A model generated the notes under the pieces. That model was not told where the DNA came from and searched no databases. It was given only the letters and a program-made list of their open reading frames with translations. A DNA stretch of 64,000 nt from assembly GCA_001692895.1 (NCBI GenBank), contig KV748220.1, forward strand, positions 310,001 through 374,000, read 5' to 3'. This document shows, piece by piece, positions 47,961-59,400 of this stretch. The stretch is from Cenococcum geophilum 1.58. Lineage: Eukaryota > Ascomycota > Dothideomycetes > Gloniales > Gloniaceae. The position numbers and the translations under genes are program-made. Within the stretch, counting starts at the first letter, position 1. Every line of letters starts with the position of its first letter.

Positions 47961-49350
47961 TCTAGTTATAGTAGCGTCTAGGTTTATAATAAGATCTTCG
48001 CGGCTATTTAGTTATTTAGGGCTTATTTACGTTTTATAAGAGCATCCGCATAGTTAGTAGCGCCTAGCCTATATATAATTAGGAAGTTAAACTGGAATAA
48101 AACGTCTGCCTAGCGCGCTTACCGGGCCGTAAGGACCTTAATTATTATAAAGTATTCTAGGGCCTTATAATCTAAAACTACCTAGATAGGCTTAAGGGTC
48201 CCTTTTAGCTATACTCGCCAGTGCTAAAAGCTAAAGATAATAGCCAACATTTCTTTATTGTGGATTAGGTAGTTTAGCTTAGCATCTATTATAGTCTTTA
48301 AGTAGTAAGTAATATGGTACTATTCTCTGCCCGTCTGCTTCTAGAAATAAATACTAGCAATAATACTATTTAAGGCATCCGTTTCTAGCATTAAGGGCCA
48401 TTCTAGGTTAAAGTAGGCAAGTAAGGGAGTGGAGACTAGTTATTTCTTAAGCTTATTAAAAGCCTGCTTATATACAGTGTTAAAGTAAAAGGGCCGGTCC
48501 TTTATAGTAAGGCGGCTAAGGGGCTAAGTAATCCTCCTATAGTTCTTAATAAAGCATTAGTAGAAGTTATAAAAGCCTAAGAATAACTATATCTCTTTTA
48601 CGGTCCGTAGTGGTTTTTATTAATTAATTACGGCCGTCTTTTCTAGGTTAGCCTTAATTCCGTTTATACTAATAATAAACCATAGGTACTTTATATAATT
48701 TATACTAAATTCTAACTTCTTAATATTAGCCTAAAGGCTAGCCTTATAGAGTTATTATAAGACCTTATAGACGTACTCCTTATATTCTAACTCGTTTTTA
48801 AAGTAAATTATAATATTATTTAGGTAGGCCGTATAGAAGTCGTTAAGGTAGTTAAAGAGTACATTATTTATATATTGCTAGCACGCAGCTAGTCTATTAG
48901 TTAGTCTAAAAGGAAGTACTTTATACTTATATAATCTATATTAAGTCCGAAATATAGTAAAATCTATAAATCTAGGGTTTATTTTAATTTGGTAAAAAGC
49001 CCAATAGATATTAGGCTTTATAAATACCTTAGATCTATTTATTTGGGCCAGTATTTTATTAAGTCAGGGTAGTAGATAATGGTCTTTACGGGTTATATTA
49101 TTAAGCTTATAGTAGTTAATATAGAAACAAAGTTCTTTATTTAGCTTTTTTATAAAGAGAATAGGGGAGGTAAAAGGGGCCTAGCTAGGCTTAATAAACC
49201 CCTTTACTAGGTTATTAACAAGGTACTATTTAGTAGCCTATAACTTAGCAATAGATTATTTATAGAGGGGGGTATAGCTAAGGGCGTTTTCCTTGTCTAA
49301 CTTAATCTCGATCTTATAGTCGTATAGTTAGTGCGGTAGAAGTATATTAG
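47961..49350 (-). pseudogene. RT and RNase H of Z
   Basis: RNase H lies at about 48100-48480 and RT at about 48480-49300 on the minus strand, with palm blocks near 48780-49110. The order RT then RNase H then integrase is that of Ty3/Gypsy. Decayed. Confidence 0.82.
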
Positions 49351-49499
49351 ATACCACCTTAGAGAATATATCCTTAAACTTTTGGTATTAATAGGGTCGT
49401 TTCTATTCTACTAGCTCCTCGTCTATAAGCTCGCTTTCCTATCTACTAAGCTTATTTTTCTTTTCCTTAAGTATTTAGTTAATTTTGTATAAGCTAGTT

Positions 49500-50400
49500 A
49501 TAAAAGCAATAGTATTAAGCTAAACCAAGTTCTGGTAGAATCCTACGGCGCTAATACCATAGATATTAACTAGTGGGAGGTCCGTAGGTTTTCTTACAGC
49601 CATTTACTAAACCGTATTTTACAGTTTAGGGTTTATAATCTTTCTTAGCTCCTATTCTATTTTCTATAAGTTATCCCTTTAGTTTATTAGTTTAGTATAG
49701 CGTCTAATATTCCTTACTATTCTTTATAGCTATATAGGGCCTAAGCTCTCTATAGGGGGCTTTTTTAAGTTATTATTAACTTCCTAGGTCTTTAATGCGG
49801 GTAGCGTAATATAGGTAGTTTAGGGGCGGCGGAATATATAAATCCGTTACAGATTAAGCTATATATCTTTCTTAAAGGCCTAGTCCCTACGCATAGCATT
49901 AGCCTAGTAAATAGTATTAATTTAGGGCCGTATAAGATTTTTTATTATAATACTAATTTCTTTTATAAAGGAAGGAGTTAGGGGTAGATTTTTAGGCTAG
50001 ATAAGCTGTTTACTCTATATATCTAGCTATAAGCCTAAATAGGCTAGCCATTTTCTCCTTAAAATTATATTATAGCTTCCTAGGTCCGTAATAAGGAAGG
50101 GGATATTATATTACTTTTGTCCGTTAATATAAAGGTAAATCCGTAATATAGTTGTAATAGGTAGTCCTACCCGTCCGTTATACCCATAAATAGGAATTAG
50201 CTTAGGCAGTTCTTCTAAAGGCGTATTTAAAAAGTTAGCTAGTTTTACAGCGCACTTTATATTAATTAGGGTAAAGGCATTTACTCCTAAATTAGCTAAA
50301 GAAAAGTTTAAAACTTAATATCTATTACGGAATAAAGTATAAGGGATAGTGTAGCTTTTCTTACTAACTAGCTAACCTAGATTAATATATAATATATTAA
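49500..50400 (-). pseudogene. Protease region of Z
   Basis: Between gag and RT, an aspartic protease block is expected and weakly visible at about 49850-50300 on the minus strand (hydrophobic strands and a G-PW-L-like phrase near 50010-50060). Boundaries are uncertain. Confidence 0.55.
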
Positions 50401-50449
50401 TTCCTTTTAACCCTAAGGAGGAGTCTTCCCCTAAGGTTCCTCTTTTTCT

Positions 50450-51600
50450 AACTCTATACTATCCTCCTAAATTAATAGGACCTTATTTATCTTTACCTTT
50501 ATTAGGCAGTTCCTTATAGGGTAGTTAGGTTAACCGTATAAGAAGTAAGCTCCTTAATTACTAAGGGCCTATATATAGGGGTTACTATATATAAGCCGGG
50601 TATATACCAGACCTATAGTAGGGGTAGCTACGTGGCTAGCTACTAGGTTAACTATAGGCTAAGTAGCTAGTGCTATAAGGGTTGCCGATTGTGCTAGGGC
50701 ACTATAGGCCGTTCTTGTAGTACTTATAGCCTAATTTATAAGGGTTTTAGTTTTTAGCCAATTAGCGCGTGCCTTAATTTAATAGAGGCCTTAGTTAATA
50801 GCTAGGCAATAGTTTATAAGTTCCTTTAATGTCTATATTATAGTATAAGCTAGTAATATAGCCTGCTATAAGTTTAGGGTAAGCTTATTAAAAAGGGTTA
50901 GTAATAGGTCTTTTTAGGGGATCTAGGCCTATTTAGCTAGGTATAAAAAGCGGGTCTAAAAGGCTAAAAAGGTCTCCATTATTTTTATATTTGGGCTTTT
51001 ATAGCTAAGGCGGGCGTTTTATACTTTAAAAGGGTCTTTATAAATAGAAGATAAGTATTTAATTATTTCTTCTTTAGAGATAAAGGGGTTTATTAAGTCT
51101 TTAGTATATTACAGGCGTAAATACATCTAGGCGTTTCCGCTAGTACGGCTAAAGACGTAGGCCATCTTAGCTTAGGGGGTAGAAAAGTAGTTAGCATTAA
51201 CTTTAAGCTTATCCCGTAATTAAAGCTTCTAGTTATTAAATATTAGGTTTATTCTATCCGTAAATAGCGGGGGATCCGCAACCTTTATTAACTACTTTAG
51301 TACTATATAGGCCTTAGTAAATCTACTAAGGCGCTAAAATAGGGCCTAAAGGACTATAGTAAGTCTTTAGTTGTCTAATAATGACTTATTATTAGATATA
51401 GGGGTATCTCTAGCTTTAAGCAGCTCTTACAGTTATTTAATTTTAGTATTAGCTGCCGCAAGCTCCGCCTATAGGGTTAAAACGTTAATTATTTCTTTGT
51501 CTGAAGTATTTAAGGGTCCTATAGCTGCTTTACCTACTACTATATTTCGTAGTATAGTAGTAGGGGTATTAGGTAATTCTAGGTAATTTCTTTAGAAGTT
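50450..51600 (-). pseudogene. gag of Z
   Basis: The minus strand begins near 51600 with an acidic, leucine-rich helical region (LTLQAELAAANTKIKQLQEL-type coiled coil near 51400-51490). The capsid core follows, with NLIFNNQKLQLRDKL, MAYVFSRTSGNAQMYL and an EEIIKYL phrase (about 51050-51260), and continues to about 50500. This is the standard gag layout of fungal Gypsy elements. Decayed. Confidence 0.8.
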
Positions 51601-51778
51601 CTAGTCTATGTATATCTTATAGGTCCTTTCCTTAGGGTTCTATTTTTTTCCTTTTAGGTCCTATCCTTATAGTCTTAATAATATCCTTAGGGTCTTATTC
51701 TATGTTCTTGTCCTATTTATAGTCTTATAGATATATTTAAGTTCCTTCTTAGGAAGAGAAAGTAGAAAGAGCTTTAGA

Positions 51779-52031
51779 TAATATTAACGACTTAGTTAAT
51801 TAAGGTATAAGCACAGTAAGAGAGACGCGCAAGCCTATATAATTGGATTATCTATAAACAAGAATCTAAAACTAGGGAAAGAAAAGGAGAAGAAAAGTAG
51901 CGCCGCTTAATATTTATAAGATCTTCGTGTTACATAACCGCAATATGCGGCAATCTGTGGCAACTTGCTAGTGTAAAGTTCTGCCAAGTTCTGCCAACTA
52001 AGTTCTGCCATTTTCTGCCAGTGCCGTAATA
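51779..52031 (-). repeat. 5' LTR of Z
   Basis: Partner of 45913-46172. On the element strand it starts near the ATTACGGCACTGGCAG motif and carries GGCAGAACTT repeats. It is the better preserved of the two. Confidence 0.9.
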
Positions 52032-52616
52032 ATATATACGTTTGTCGCTTTTAGGCCTTCGCCTTACAAAAGCCTTAGTATACCTTTTAGCTAGTTTTAC
52101 GCGCTCTACCTTTACTTAGTCTATTTACCTTTATAGTATATCTACCTTTTATACTATACTTTTAAGGTAGCTTAAAAGGGTTAGGGGGTAGTAAGAGGGT
52201 TTAGTAATTTACTTACGTGCTACCTTTAGCGCAGTAGAGATATTTAGTCCTTAAAGGGCTAAAAGGGGGCATATCCTCTTATATCCTCCTATTAGATCTT
52301 ATATACTATTTAAAACTATTAAAAAAACTCCTTAACCTATAACCTATTATACTACTATATATAGGCCCCTATTTATAAAAAGTATTTAAGTAATATTATT
52401 TACACCCGCCCTAATAAATAGTTAGTCTTTTGCCGTATAGTAGTTATAAAAGAGTATTATATATTATACTAATTATATAGGCTATCTATACGTATAATAT
52501 AGAGTAATATTTAGGATATAGATACCTACTAGCTATGCGTTTACTTTTAAGACCTCTATTTATAGTAAAAATACCATTATAAACTTTACCTTTATCTATT
52601 CTTTATATAGGGGGAG
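52032..52616. other. Unannotated AT-rich stretch
   Basis: No frame, LTR match or tandem repeat that I can support. Probably older decayed repeat. Confidence 0.5.
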
Positions 52617-52860
52617 TGTAATAAAGCCTTATAGGAAATACTACGGTACTCTTATTAATAGGCTGGGTATATATTATAGGACACCCCCGTAATAACTTAT
52701 ATATATTTATCTAGTTCTACTAACTTTAGCAACTAAAGACCGACCATAAAACGGCAATTTAATAGCAATCTACGGCAATCTAACGGCAATCTGCTGCATT
52801 TTACCATATTCCATTAAGTTCTACTAAGTTCTATTAAATCCTGCTAAGTTCTGCTAGCAT
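52617..52860 (-). repeat. Candidate solo or partial LTR, distantly like family A
   Basis: Starts TGTAATAAAGCCTTATAGG (+ strand) and its first 70 bp resemble the end of the family A LTR (TATAACGGAACCTTATAGC...). The right part carries GTTCTGCTA/GTTCTACTA repeats like the Z LTR. It may be a chimera of two LTR scraps. Confidence 0.4.
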
Positions 52861-52994
52861 CAGGATTTTTTTTTTAGGTGCGTTGTTGCAAATTGCGGCA
52901 AATTGCTGCAAACTGTACGATTTAGACAGTTGTATATGGTCGTTAGCGATTCGGGCAAACCGCGCGTTTTGCAACAAAATTGCAGCATTAGCTA

Positions 52995-53756
52995 CAGTCC
53001 CTCGTCAAAAGTCTCCGTGCGAGCGCATTTTTTAGACAACCTACCTTGCTAAATTACTATATAATAACTATATAATTAATTCTAAATCTATAAAAATATT
53101 TTAAGTTTATATTATATATAAAATCTAGCTATTATGCCCTTTTTTAAAATTGAAAATCTATAACTCCTTTAGAAATCCTATCGATCTTTTACTAAAATCT
53201 GAAATCTATAATATATATTTTCTACTACTAAATATTAAAATTATTTTTTAAAAATTTGACATCTTATAGATATTTACTTTTACTATAACATTTTTTTTAT
53301 TTAAAATAAAATTTTAAAAGTGTGAAAGTTTATTATAACCCTTTAAACCCTTATTTTTTTTGTATAGGAAATTGCATTTTTTAACTCTTTTTTAAGTTTA
53401 TAACCTTATAACAACCTTTTATACTTTTTAAATAAAAATTTAAGTAGAGAGAGTTTTAATAAAGCAATTCCTATAAGATATTAGATTTTTAAGAAATATT
53501 TTAAATATCTAGTAATAGAAAATATATGCTAAATAGAGTAAGTTTTAGTAGGAAGTTGGTAAAACCTAGAGACTTTTAATAAAGGACTATAGATTTTAAA
53601 TACTTAAAAAGTATCGCGATTACCAGATTATATATCTGTAAGTCGATTTAGATGTTTTTTAAGCTCTAGAATTAATTATGTAACTTTTATATAGCATTTT
53701 AGCAAAAAGTGCCATTTTAGCGTGACCTTGGCACGGACACTTTTGATAAGGGACTG
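52995..53756. mobile_element. 762-bp TA-flanked MITE (Tc1/mariner-like ends)
   Basis: Ends CAGTCCCTCGTCAAAAGT and, inverted, CAGTCCCTTATCAAAAGT, with TA duplications at 52993-52994 and 53757-53758. Matching inverted sequence continues weakly to a shared TAATTAATTCTA at about 53074 and its complement. The interior is AT-rich with A/T runs rather than TpA alternation, so it looks less RIP-mutated, and it has no coding frame. A CAGT start next to TA is typical of Tc1/mariner relatives. Confidence 0.85.
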
Positions 53757-53833
53757 TAGCAAATTGTAGTAAAACGCTTAACTACCAAATTAATGCTAGC
53801 TTTTTGCTACCCTATAAATAAATAGCGCGCGAA

Positions 53834-53887
53834 CTGTATAAACTATATAAACTATACAAACTATACAAACTGTATAAACTATATAAT
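53834..53887. repeat. 9-bp tandem repeat (ACTATATAA/ACTATACAA)
   Basis: Six units of ACT(A/G)TA(T/C)AA in a row. Confidence 0.85.
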
Positions 53888-53964
53888 TGCAACTATATAA
53901 ATTATATATTACCAAATTGCTATAATATACTTTTAAATATATTTATATTATAACTATATAAATT

Positions 53965-54290
53965 ATAGAGCTATCTGCCTGTCTGCCTATTTACTTATCT
54001 GCCTATCTACCTATCTACTTATCTACCTATCTACCTATCTACCTATCTACCTATCTACCTATCTACCTATCTACCTATCTATCTATACCTACCTATCTAC
54101 GCCTACCTATCTATATCTACCTACTTGTTTATATTTGCCTACCTATTTATATCTACCTACCCGTCTATATCTACCTACCTATTAGTATCTACCTACCTAT
54201 CTATATCTGCCTACCCGTTATATCTAGCTTACTATCTATATCTACCTACCTATTAGCATCTGCCTATTTATGCCTACTTGTCTATACTAC
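53965..54290. repeat. CTAC/CTAT tetranucleotide array
   Basis: A nearly pure CTAC-CTAT run (about 53990-54080) passes into longer CTACCTATCTATAT-type units up to about 54290. Simple-sequence DNA with no coding content. Confidence 0.92.
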
Positions 54291-54355
54291 CTTAATTCGA
54301 TCGATTAATTAAATCGTTTATATTGTTCGCTGGCTAGTTGTTTAAACGGTTATTA

Positions 54356-54575
54356 TCTAGCTCTAGCAGCGGTCGTATAGCTCTAGCGACAGTCGTATTG
54401 CTCTAATAACGGTTATCTAGCTCTAGCGACGGTCGTTTAACTCTAGCGACAGTCGTCTAGCTCTAATGACGGCCGTCTAGCTCTAGCGACGGTTGTCTAA
54501 ATCTGGCGGCAGTTGTCTAGCTTTAGCGACGGCCGTCTAGTTCTAGCAGCGGTCGTTTAGTTCTGGTAATAGTTA
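54356..54575. repeat. 20-bp GC-richer minisatellite, 11 units
   Basis: Eleven head-to-tail 20-bp units of the form CTAGCTCTAGCGACGGTCGT with variation between units. No spacers, so not a CRISPR array. Confidence 0.92.
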
Positions 54576-54719
54576 TCTGCTAGCTGCTATTCTGGTGCCT
54601 CCCTAGGTAGAAAGGATATAAAAAAGAAAGGGTAAAAAATAAGGTGGCTACCTAGGTATATATAGGGGGTATACTTGGCAGAGGCATATATAGAGGCTGT
54701 TAGGAATATAGCGGGGACC

Positions 54720-54830
54720 TAATATAGAGCTCTGTGTAGAGCCTCTATATATAAAGCTTTGCGTAAAGCCTCGTACAAAGCCTCTATACGTAGAGCTTTA
54801 TATAGAGCTTTATATAGCTTTATGGTATTT
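54720..54830. repeat. Short AGCCTCTATATA/AGCTTTATATA tandem repeats
   Basis: Irregular repeats of AGAGC(C/T)(T/C)TATATA and AAGCCTCTA, merging into AT-rich sequence. Confidence 0.75.
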
Positions 54831-54835
54831 TTATT

Positions 54836-55139
54836 GCAATTTTATAGCAATTTTATTACAGCTAAAATTGGGGTCTGCTTAAGTCGCAATTTTAGTAATT
54901 TACAGCAATTTATATAAGTAGCTTATATATTTATAGCAATTTATAGAAATTTATATAAGTAGCCTAGTAAATCGCCAAAATCGCTATAAATCGCTAAAGG
55001 TATAAGGGCGTAAAGAGACTTTAGGGAAGATTTAAAGGAATAATATAAATTCTATCTAAATCTAAGGGTATATAGCTCTTATTAGGAACAAGACATTATA
55101 TAAAGAAGAGAAAGGAATAATAAGAGGATTATATAATTA
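54836..55139. other. Unannotated AT-rich stretch with GCAATTTTA motifs
   Basis: Scattered GCAATTTTA and ATAGCAATTTATA copies, no regular array, no frame. Confidence 0.5.
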
Positions 55140-55321
55140 AATAGTTAGGGGCTTAGTAGTCGATACGTATATATATACGCACGCGGTCTTTAACAGACTT
55201 TAATAGAATTTAATTAATATGGCAGAATTTAGCAGAATTTAGTTAAAGCGTTAAAATTTATCTGTTAAGTATTTTACTAAGACATTCCTACTATAACTGG
55301 GCTAGTCCTATTATAGTACCC
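55140..55321 (-). repeat. Candidate 3' LTR end and polypurine tract of a lost LTR element
   Basis: TAGTACCCCCCCTTTTAGC at about 55309-55327 looks like the Z polypurine tract, beside a block with GGCAGAATTTAGCAGAATTT repeats. It suggests a minus-strand LTR element of which only the end remains. No partner seen. Confidence 0.45.
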
Positions 55322-55438
55322 CCCCTTTTAGCTAAAGGTCTAAATAATTTAATTTTAGTTAAGACTTATAACTTATCGCGTATTATATTTTTGCGTTAAG
55401 TAGTAGTATAGGGTTTTGCCGGTTCTAATTATTAAGTA

Positions 55439-55592
55439 GGCTAATTAGGATTTTCTATACCCGGTATAGAAAATCACTATTAGCTTAGTTAAGGTAGTAA
55501 GCTAAACTAATATCTTTATAGTAGGTCTTAGCAAGGCAATTCTAACTAATTAAATAACTTTAACCGGCGGTTAAAGTTCCTTAATATCTTAT
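55439..55592. repeat. Two-hairpin repeat, copy b (MITE candidate)
   Basis: Better copy of 43405-43535. The palindromes GATTTTCTATACCCGG plus its complement and TAACTTTAACCGGCGG plus its complement are near perfect here. It is about 25 bp longer in the middle than copy a. Confidence 0.65.
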
Positions 55593-55911
55593 ATATTACG
55601 TAATAACATTATAAACGTTGTAATATATTTTAAGTTTCCTACTATTATAGTTCGTATATTTATATTAGGTAGCAGTTATTTACCTTTATATTATATCCAT
55701 CCAACTAAAGTAGGTTGTAAAGAATGGTCTTTATAAAATTCTTAAACTAGGGAAGGCGTATTAGTTTTAATTTAGTTATAGGTTTCCTAAGTTTATATTT
55801 TATATCCTTCCTACTTAATAAGTAGTTTAAATTATTTAGATTATGTTTTCTATTATATATTATTAATTAAGTTAATAAAGTAAAAACTATTATTGTTATT
55901 AATAATTATAG
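55593..55911. other. Unannotated AT-rich left flank of element 3
   Basis: No gene or repeat that I can support. It ends at the TATAG target duplication. Confidence 0.6.
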
Positions 55912-56336
55912 TATTACGGACGCTTTAAGTACGATGTTACGACTACTTGGAAGAGAGACGGAAGAAGCTAGTTGGTTAATTTAAGCACGGTCCAGAATAG
56001 AACCGGTAGAACTATATGACGAGGAATGGTAACCGAGGTCATATAATATGCTATATGTTAAACGAGAGGAACGGGAGGAACTTACGTACCTTATATATAA
56101 AACGTATATCATATACAAGAAGGATTTTATAGGAGTACGGTTGTGTATTTAAGGACCCTTAGTCCCTACCTAGATAGTTTCTTCCTTATAGTAATTCTTA
56201 GAATATAATTAGAGTTAATCTATTAGGCAACCACTCCACCAGTTATTATTACGTTGTTGACTTTTATACTTATATTTCCTATACACCTAGCCCAATAACA
56301 AGCCTATCGTAGTTCTTGCTATAAGGTTTTGTTATA
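55912..56336 (+). repeat. 5' LTR of element 3
   Basis: 425 bp, TATTACGG...GTTATA, preceded by TATAG. The middle (about 56020-56100) differs from the LTRs of elements 1 and 2, defining a second LTR subtype. Confidence 0.95.
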
Positions 56337-56380
56337 CAATTACTACCTAGTTACGGTATTAATATAAGAAGTCAAATAAC

Positions 56381-57560
56381 ATGCCACCAAAAGCAGCCAC
56401 TATAACGCTATTGACGGCAGCAACTACTTTAAGGTTAGGTAACAACACCAGTATAGTAGACACTGACTTACAGCAATCTATAACGGTTGGACAACTATAA
56501 GAGATAGTTAACTAGTTAATAGAAAATAATGCGACGTTGGAAAATAGGATTAATGGGATAGGCGTAGCAAAGGTTAAGTTACTATTAATTAAAAGATACT
56601 TAGGAGAGAGATCAAAGCTCAAAGGATTCCTTATATAAATGCACTTTAAGGTAGCATAGGAAGGAGTAAAGCTGGCAACACCTATGGATTAAGTAGCCTA
56701 TATAGGACTATTCTTAACAGGAAGAGCACTTAAATAGTTTAAGTTTTACCTTATAGAGATATAAGCGAACAGCATAATAACCACTAACTAAGAGGTACGG
56801 TTTATATTCTTAAGCTAGAATGGATTTATAGAATAACTTATATAAATGTTTAGAGACCTAGAGGCAGTAACTACAGAGGAAAGAAAACTCTAAGATATTA
56901 CGTAATAAACCTCAGCAATTAAGTATACAATGTAGTTCCAGACGTTAGCGACGTAAGTAGAGTGGAATAATAGGGCGCTTATAGCATAGTACAAATAAGG
57001 ACTTAAGGCTAAAGTCTAGAACGCGATTATCCTAATAGAAGATGCGGACACCCTAAGGGAACTAATAGATTAGGCAATTAAGATTAATAATTGGATCTAC
57101 TAAAGGGAACAGGCTAAGAGAGGCTAGGATAGAGTTCTATAGTTATATAAGGCGCAAAGTACGCAATAATAGAAGCTAAGTTAGAAACTATAGTATAGCG
57201 CAGAGCTAATAGACCTAAGTGGTACTAAAGAAGCCTATAAGAGATAAAGTAAGACACCATAGAAACCTAGAGGATAAGGATTAAGTAATTAAAGGTCTAA
57301 GGAGTAAAGGCCGAATTAGGGATCTTATTAGCAGAAGACATTCAGGCGGACTCTATAGCAAGAAAAATGGTTTAAAGAAGGAGCTTGCATAAATTACGGA
57401 AAATAGGGTTATTACGTTAGAGACTATAGAAGTGGGCAGAGTTACTATATAGTAAAAGGCATAAGACTAGCAGACAATATATACGTATAGAGGGATGATA
57501 ATATACTACAAGGAACAAAAGAATGTTTAATTAGAAGTTTTGCGTTTTGTTATAACAACG
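56381..57560 (+). pseudogene. gag of element 3
   Basis: Candidate start at 56381 (MPPKAAT...), then a helical capsid region with KGFL and GRALKWF-like phrases (about 56600-56740), which is the conserved retrotransposon gag core, and a CCHC zinc knuckle near 57395-57440. Gag assembles particles and the knuckle binds RNA. Broken by RIP-type changes. Confidence 0.8.
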
Positions 57561-59400
57561 TATGCCGAATTTATAAGGACGCTAAGTATAGTATAAGCTA
57601 TTAGCTATAAGAGCTAGCACCTATAGAATATAGAGGAATTAATAAACCAGTTCGCAGATCGGATATTAAGGACAATAAATTTAATATAGGCGAAATATTT
57701 CATAACAATAAGGCAATAAGAGCGGTTTACTGGGAATACGCAGCTATTAGAGATATTATACCAGAGGTAAAGAATAATTTCACTACAGAATAGGGAACAT
57801 TAGTAGGGATTAAGACACCACTAGATATAATATCTATTGCTTCGCGAGATATAAGAGAAGTAGGACAGCGAACTACTTTGGCACTCAATAAAGGTAAAAG
57901 GCTAAAGGCTTAAGATTTTTACGATAAGATGTAAGACAACTAAGATTCTTAAGACGAGATAAGGTAAGCTTAAGGACCTATAATAGATAATAACCGATAG
58001 AGTAGAGTAACAGCTTAGTTTAGTAATATATAAATAAGCTTAGGACAAAGTTTCCTATAGGCACAAGACTCTTAAGACGAGATGAGTGAGATTTAAGACT
58101 CTTAAGACGAGATAAGAATACTAAGTAAGCCTAGTTGGACTAAGGCTGGAGTAAAGCTTAAGACAGAAGCAAGCTTAGGATTAAAGAATCCAAGGGATTA
58201 AGAATTTGGAGTATAAATTAGGACACCCATAAGCAAGAAGTAAGGAGCTTTTTTATAGATTAGAGAATCTATAGTATAAACAGCAATTAGACTAGGAGAC
58301 GAATATATAGACCTAGAGGACTTACTAGTAGAATATAGTGTTCGGACTAAAGATTAAAAAATTAATACTAAGATTAAGAAGTAAGAGAACTTTAAGGATT
58401 AGAGCATAAGACGCAAACTAAAAGAAACTATAGAGGAGTTTAGATAAAGAATTATTATATAATAAGAATAGAAACTAGATAAGAGATCTAGTATATTAGG
58501 ACGTATAAAGAATAGAGTACTAGTACGAAGAATTACTAATAGGCTTAGGGCAGGCATACTAAGAGCTAAGTAGCTTACTAAACTAGAAGATAAAGAGGAT
58601 CTAAGGATCCTAACTAGGTTTAAGGAATAACATATAAAGGGCTATTATAATATAGTAATGAGAAGATACTTCCTTACGGATAAGCCGTATACACTCTAGT
58701 AGCTATACTAAAAGTGGTATAGGCAAAGGCACAATAATAAGTGGGAAGATTTCTATATATAGTTGGATAAAAAAGTTATCTAGGACTACCCAATTACAGA
58801 AAAGGCCATAACGCATATTAAAGGAGCCTTAATTATAACGTTAAAGGATCTAGAGGAACAATTAGAGGACTAGAGAAGTAAGAGACATATCTTAGTACCT
58901 GCGAATAAAGTTATAACATTTAGATTAGTACGATAAAGGTTTAAACTTAAAGACAAAGATAAGTTAAGAGTTAACTTAAAGCACCTAGTATACCACACGT
59001 TATTATGGATCGTGTGCGTGGACGATATATACGAGATGTATAAAAATCTAAAGAAAAAGAATCGGAAATACCCTATAAGGATATACTGGATAATAGATAA
59101 GCGATAGTATAGGAATGCTAAATATATATATAGATAGTATCCAGCAGAGATCTAAGAGGAAGGAAGTTTAGTACTTTAACCAGGAAGATTTCTTATAGAA
59201 GAATGCTTAGACGGATAATAGTAATAGGAATGCTTAGAGAATACGTATCTATAGTATATTAAAGATAAAAAGTAAACTAGGCATTAGCTAAAGAGTAAGC
59301 TAAGTATATAAGGATTAAGTAGCTAATAGTTAGGAAAAGTAAAAGCCTATGGGACTAAAGGGAGCTAGTGGTAGAGCCTTAAACCCTTAAAGGAATTTAA
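57560..59400 (+). pseudogene. Long gag-protease spacer of element 3
   Basis: About 1.8 kb of lysine/glutamate/arginine-rich, helix-prone coding-like sequence. A repeated QDS-DEM/DEIR-like phrase (AAGACTCTTAAGACGAGAT occurs three or more times at about 57950-58110) marks a small internal repeat. Present also in elements 1 and 2. No known domain; unusual length for this family. Confidence 0.55.

Larger units (their letters stand above)
45913..52031 (-). mobile_element. Ty3/Gypsy LTR retrotransposon fossil Z, complete in outline
   Basis: LTRs of about 255 bp lie at 45913-46172 and 51779-52031. Between them on the minus strand are gag, protease, RT, RNase H and integrase in Gypsy order, with a G-run polypurine tract next to the 3' LTR. 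ATATA on both sides may be the target duplication. Nothing has inserted into it. Length about 6.1 kb, normal for Gypsy. Broken by many RIP-type changes, so not active. No chromodomain was recognised. Confidence 0.9.

Noticed and set aside
51371-51586. 71-codon + strand frame
   Set aside because: Antisense of the Z gag N-terminal region.
54356-54575. CRISPR-like array
   Set aside because: Units are contiguous 20-mers without spacers, and the genome is fungal.
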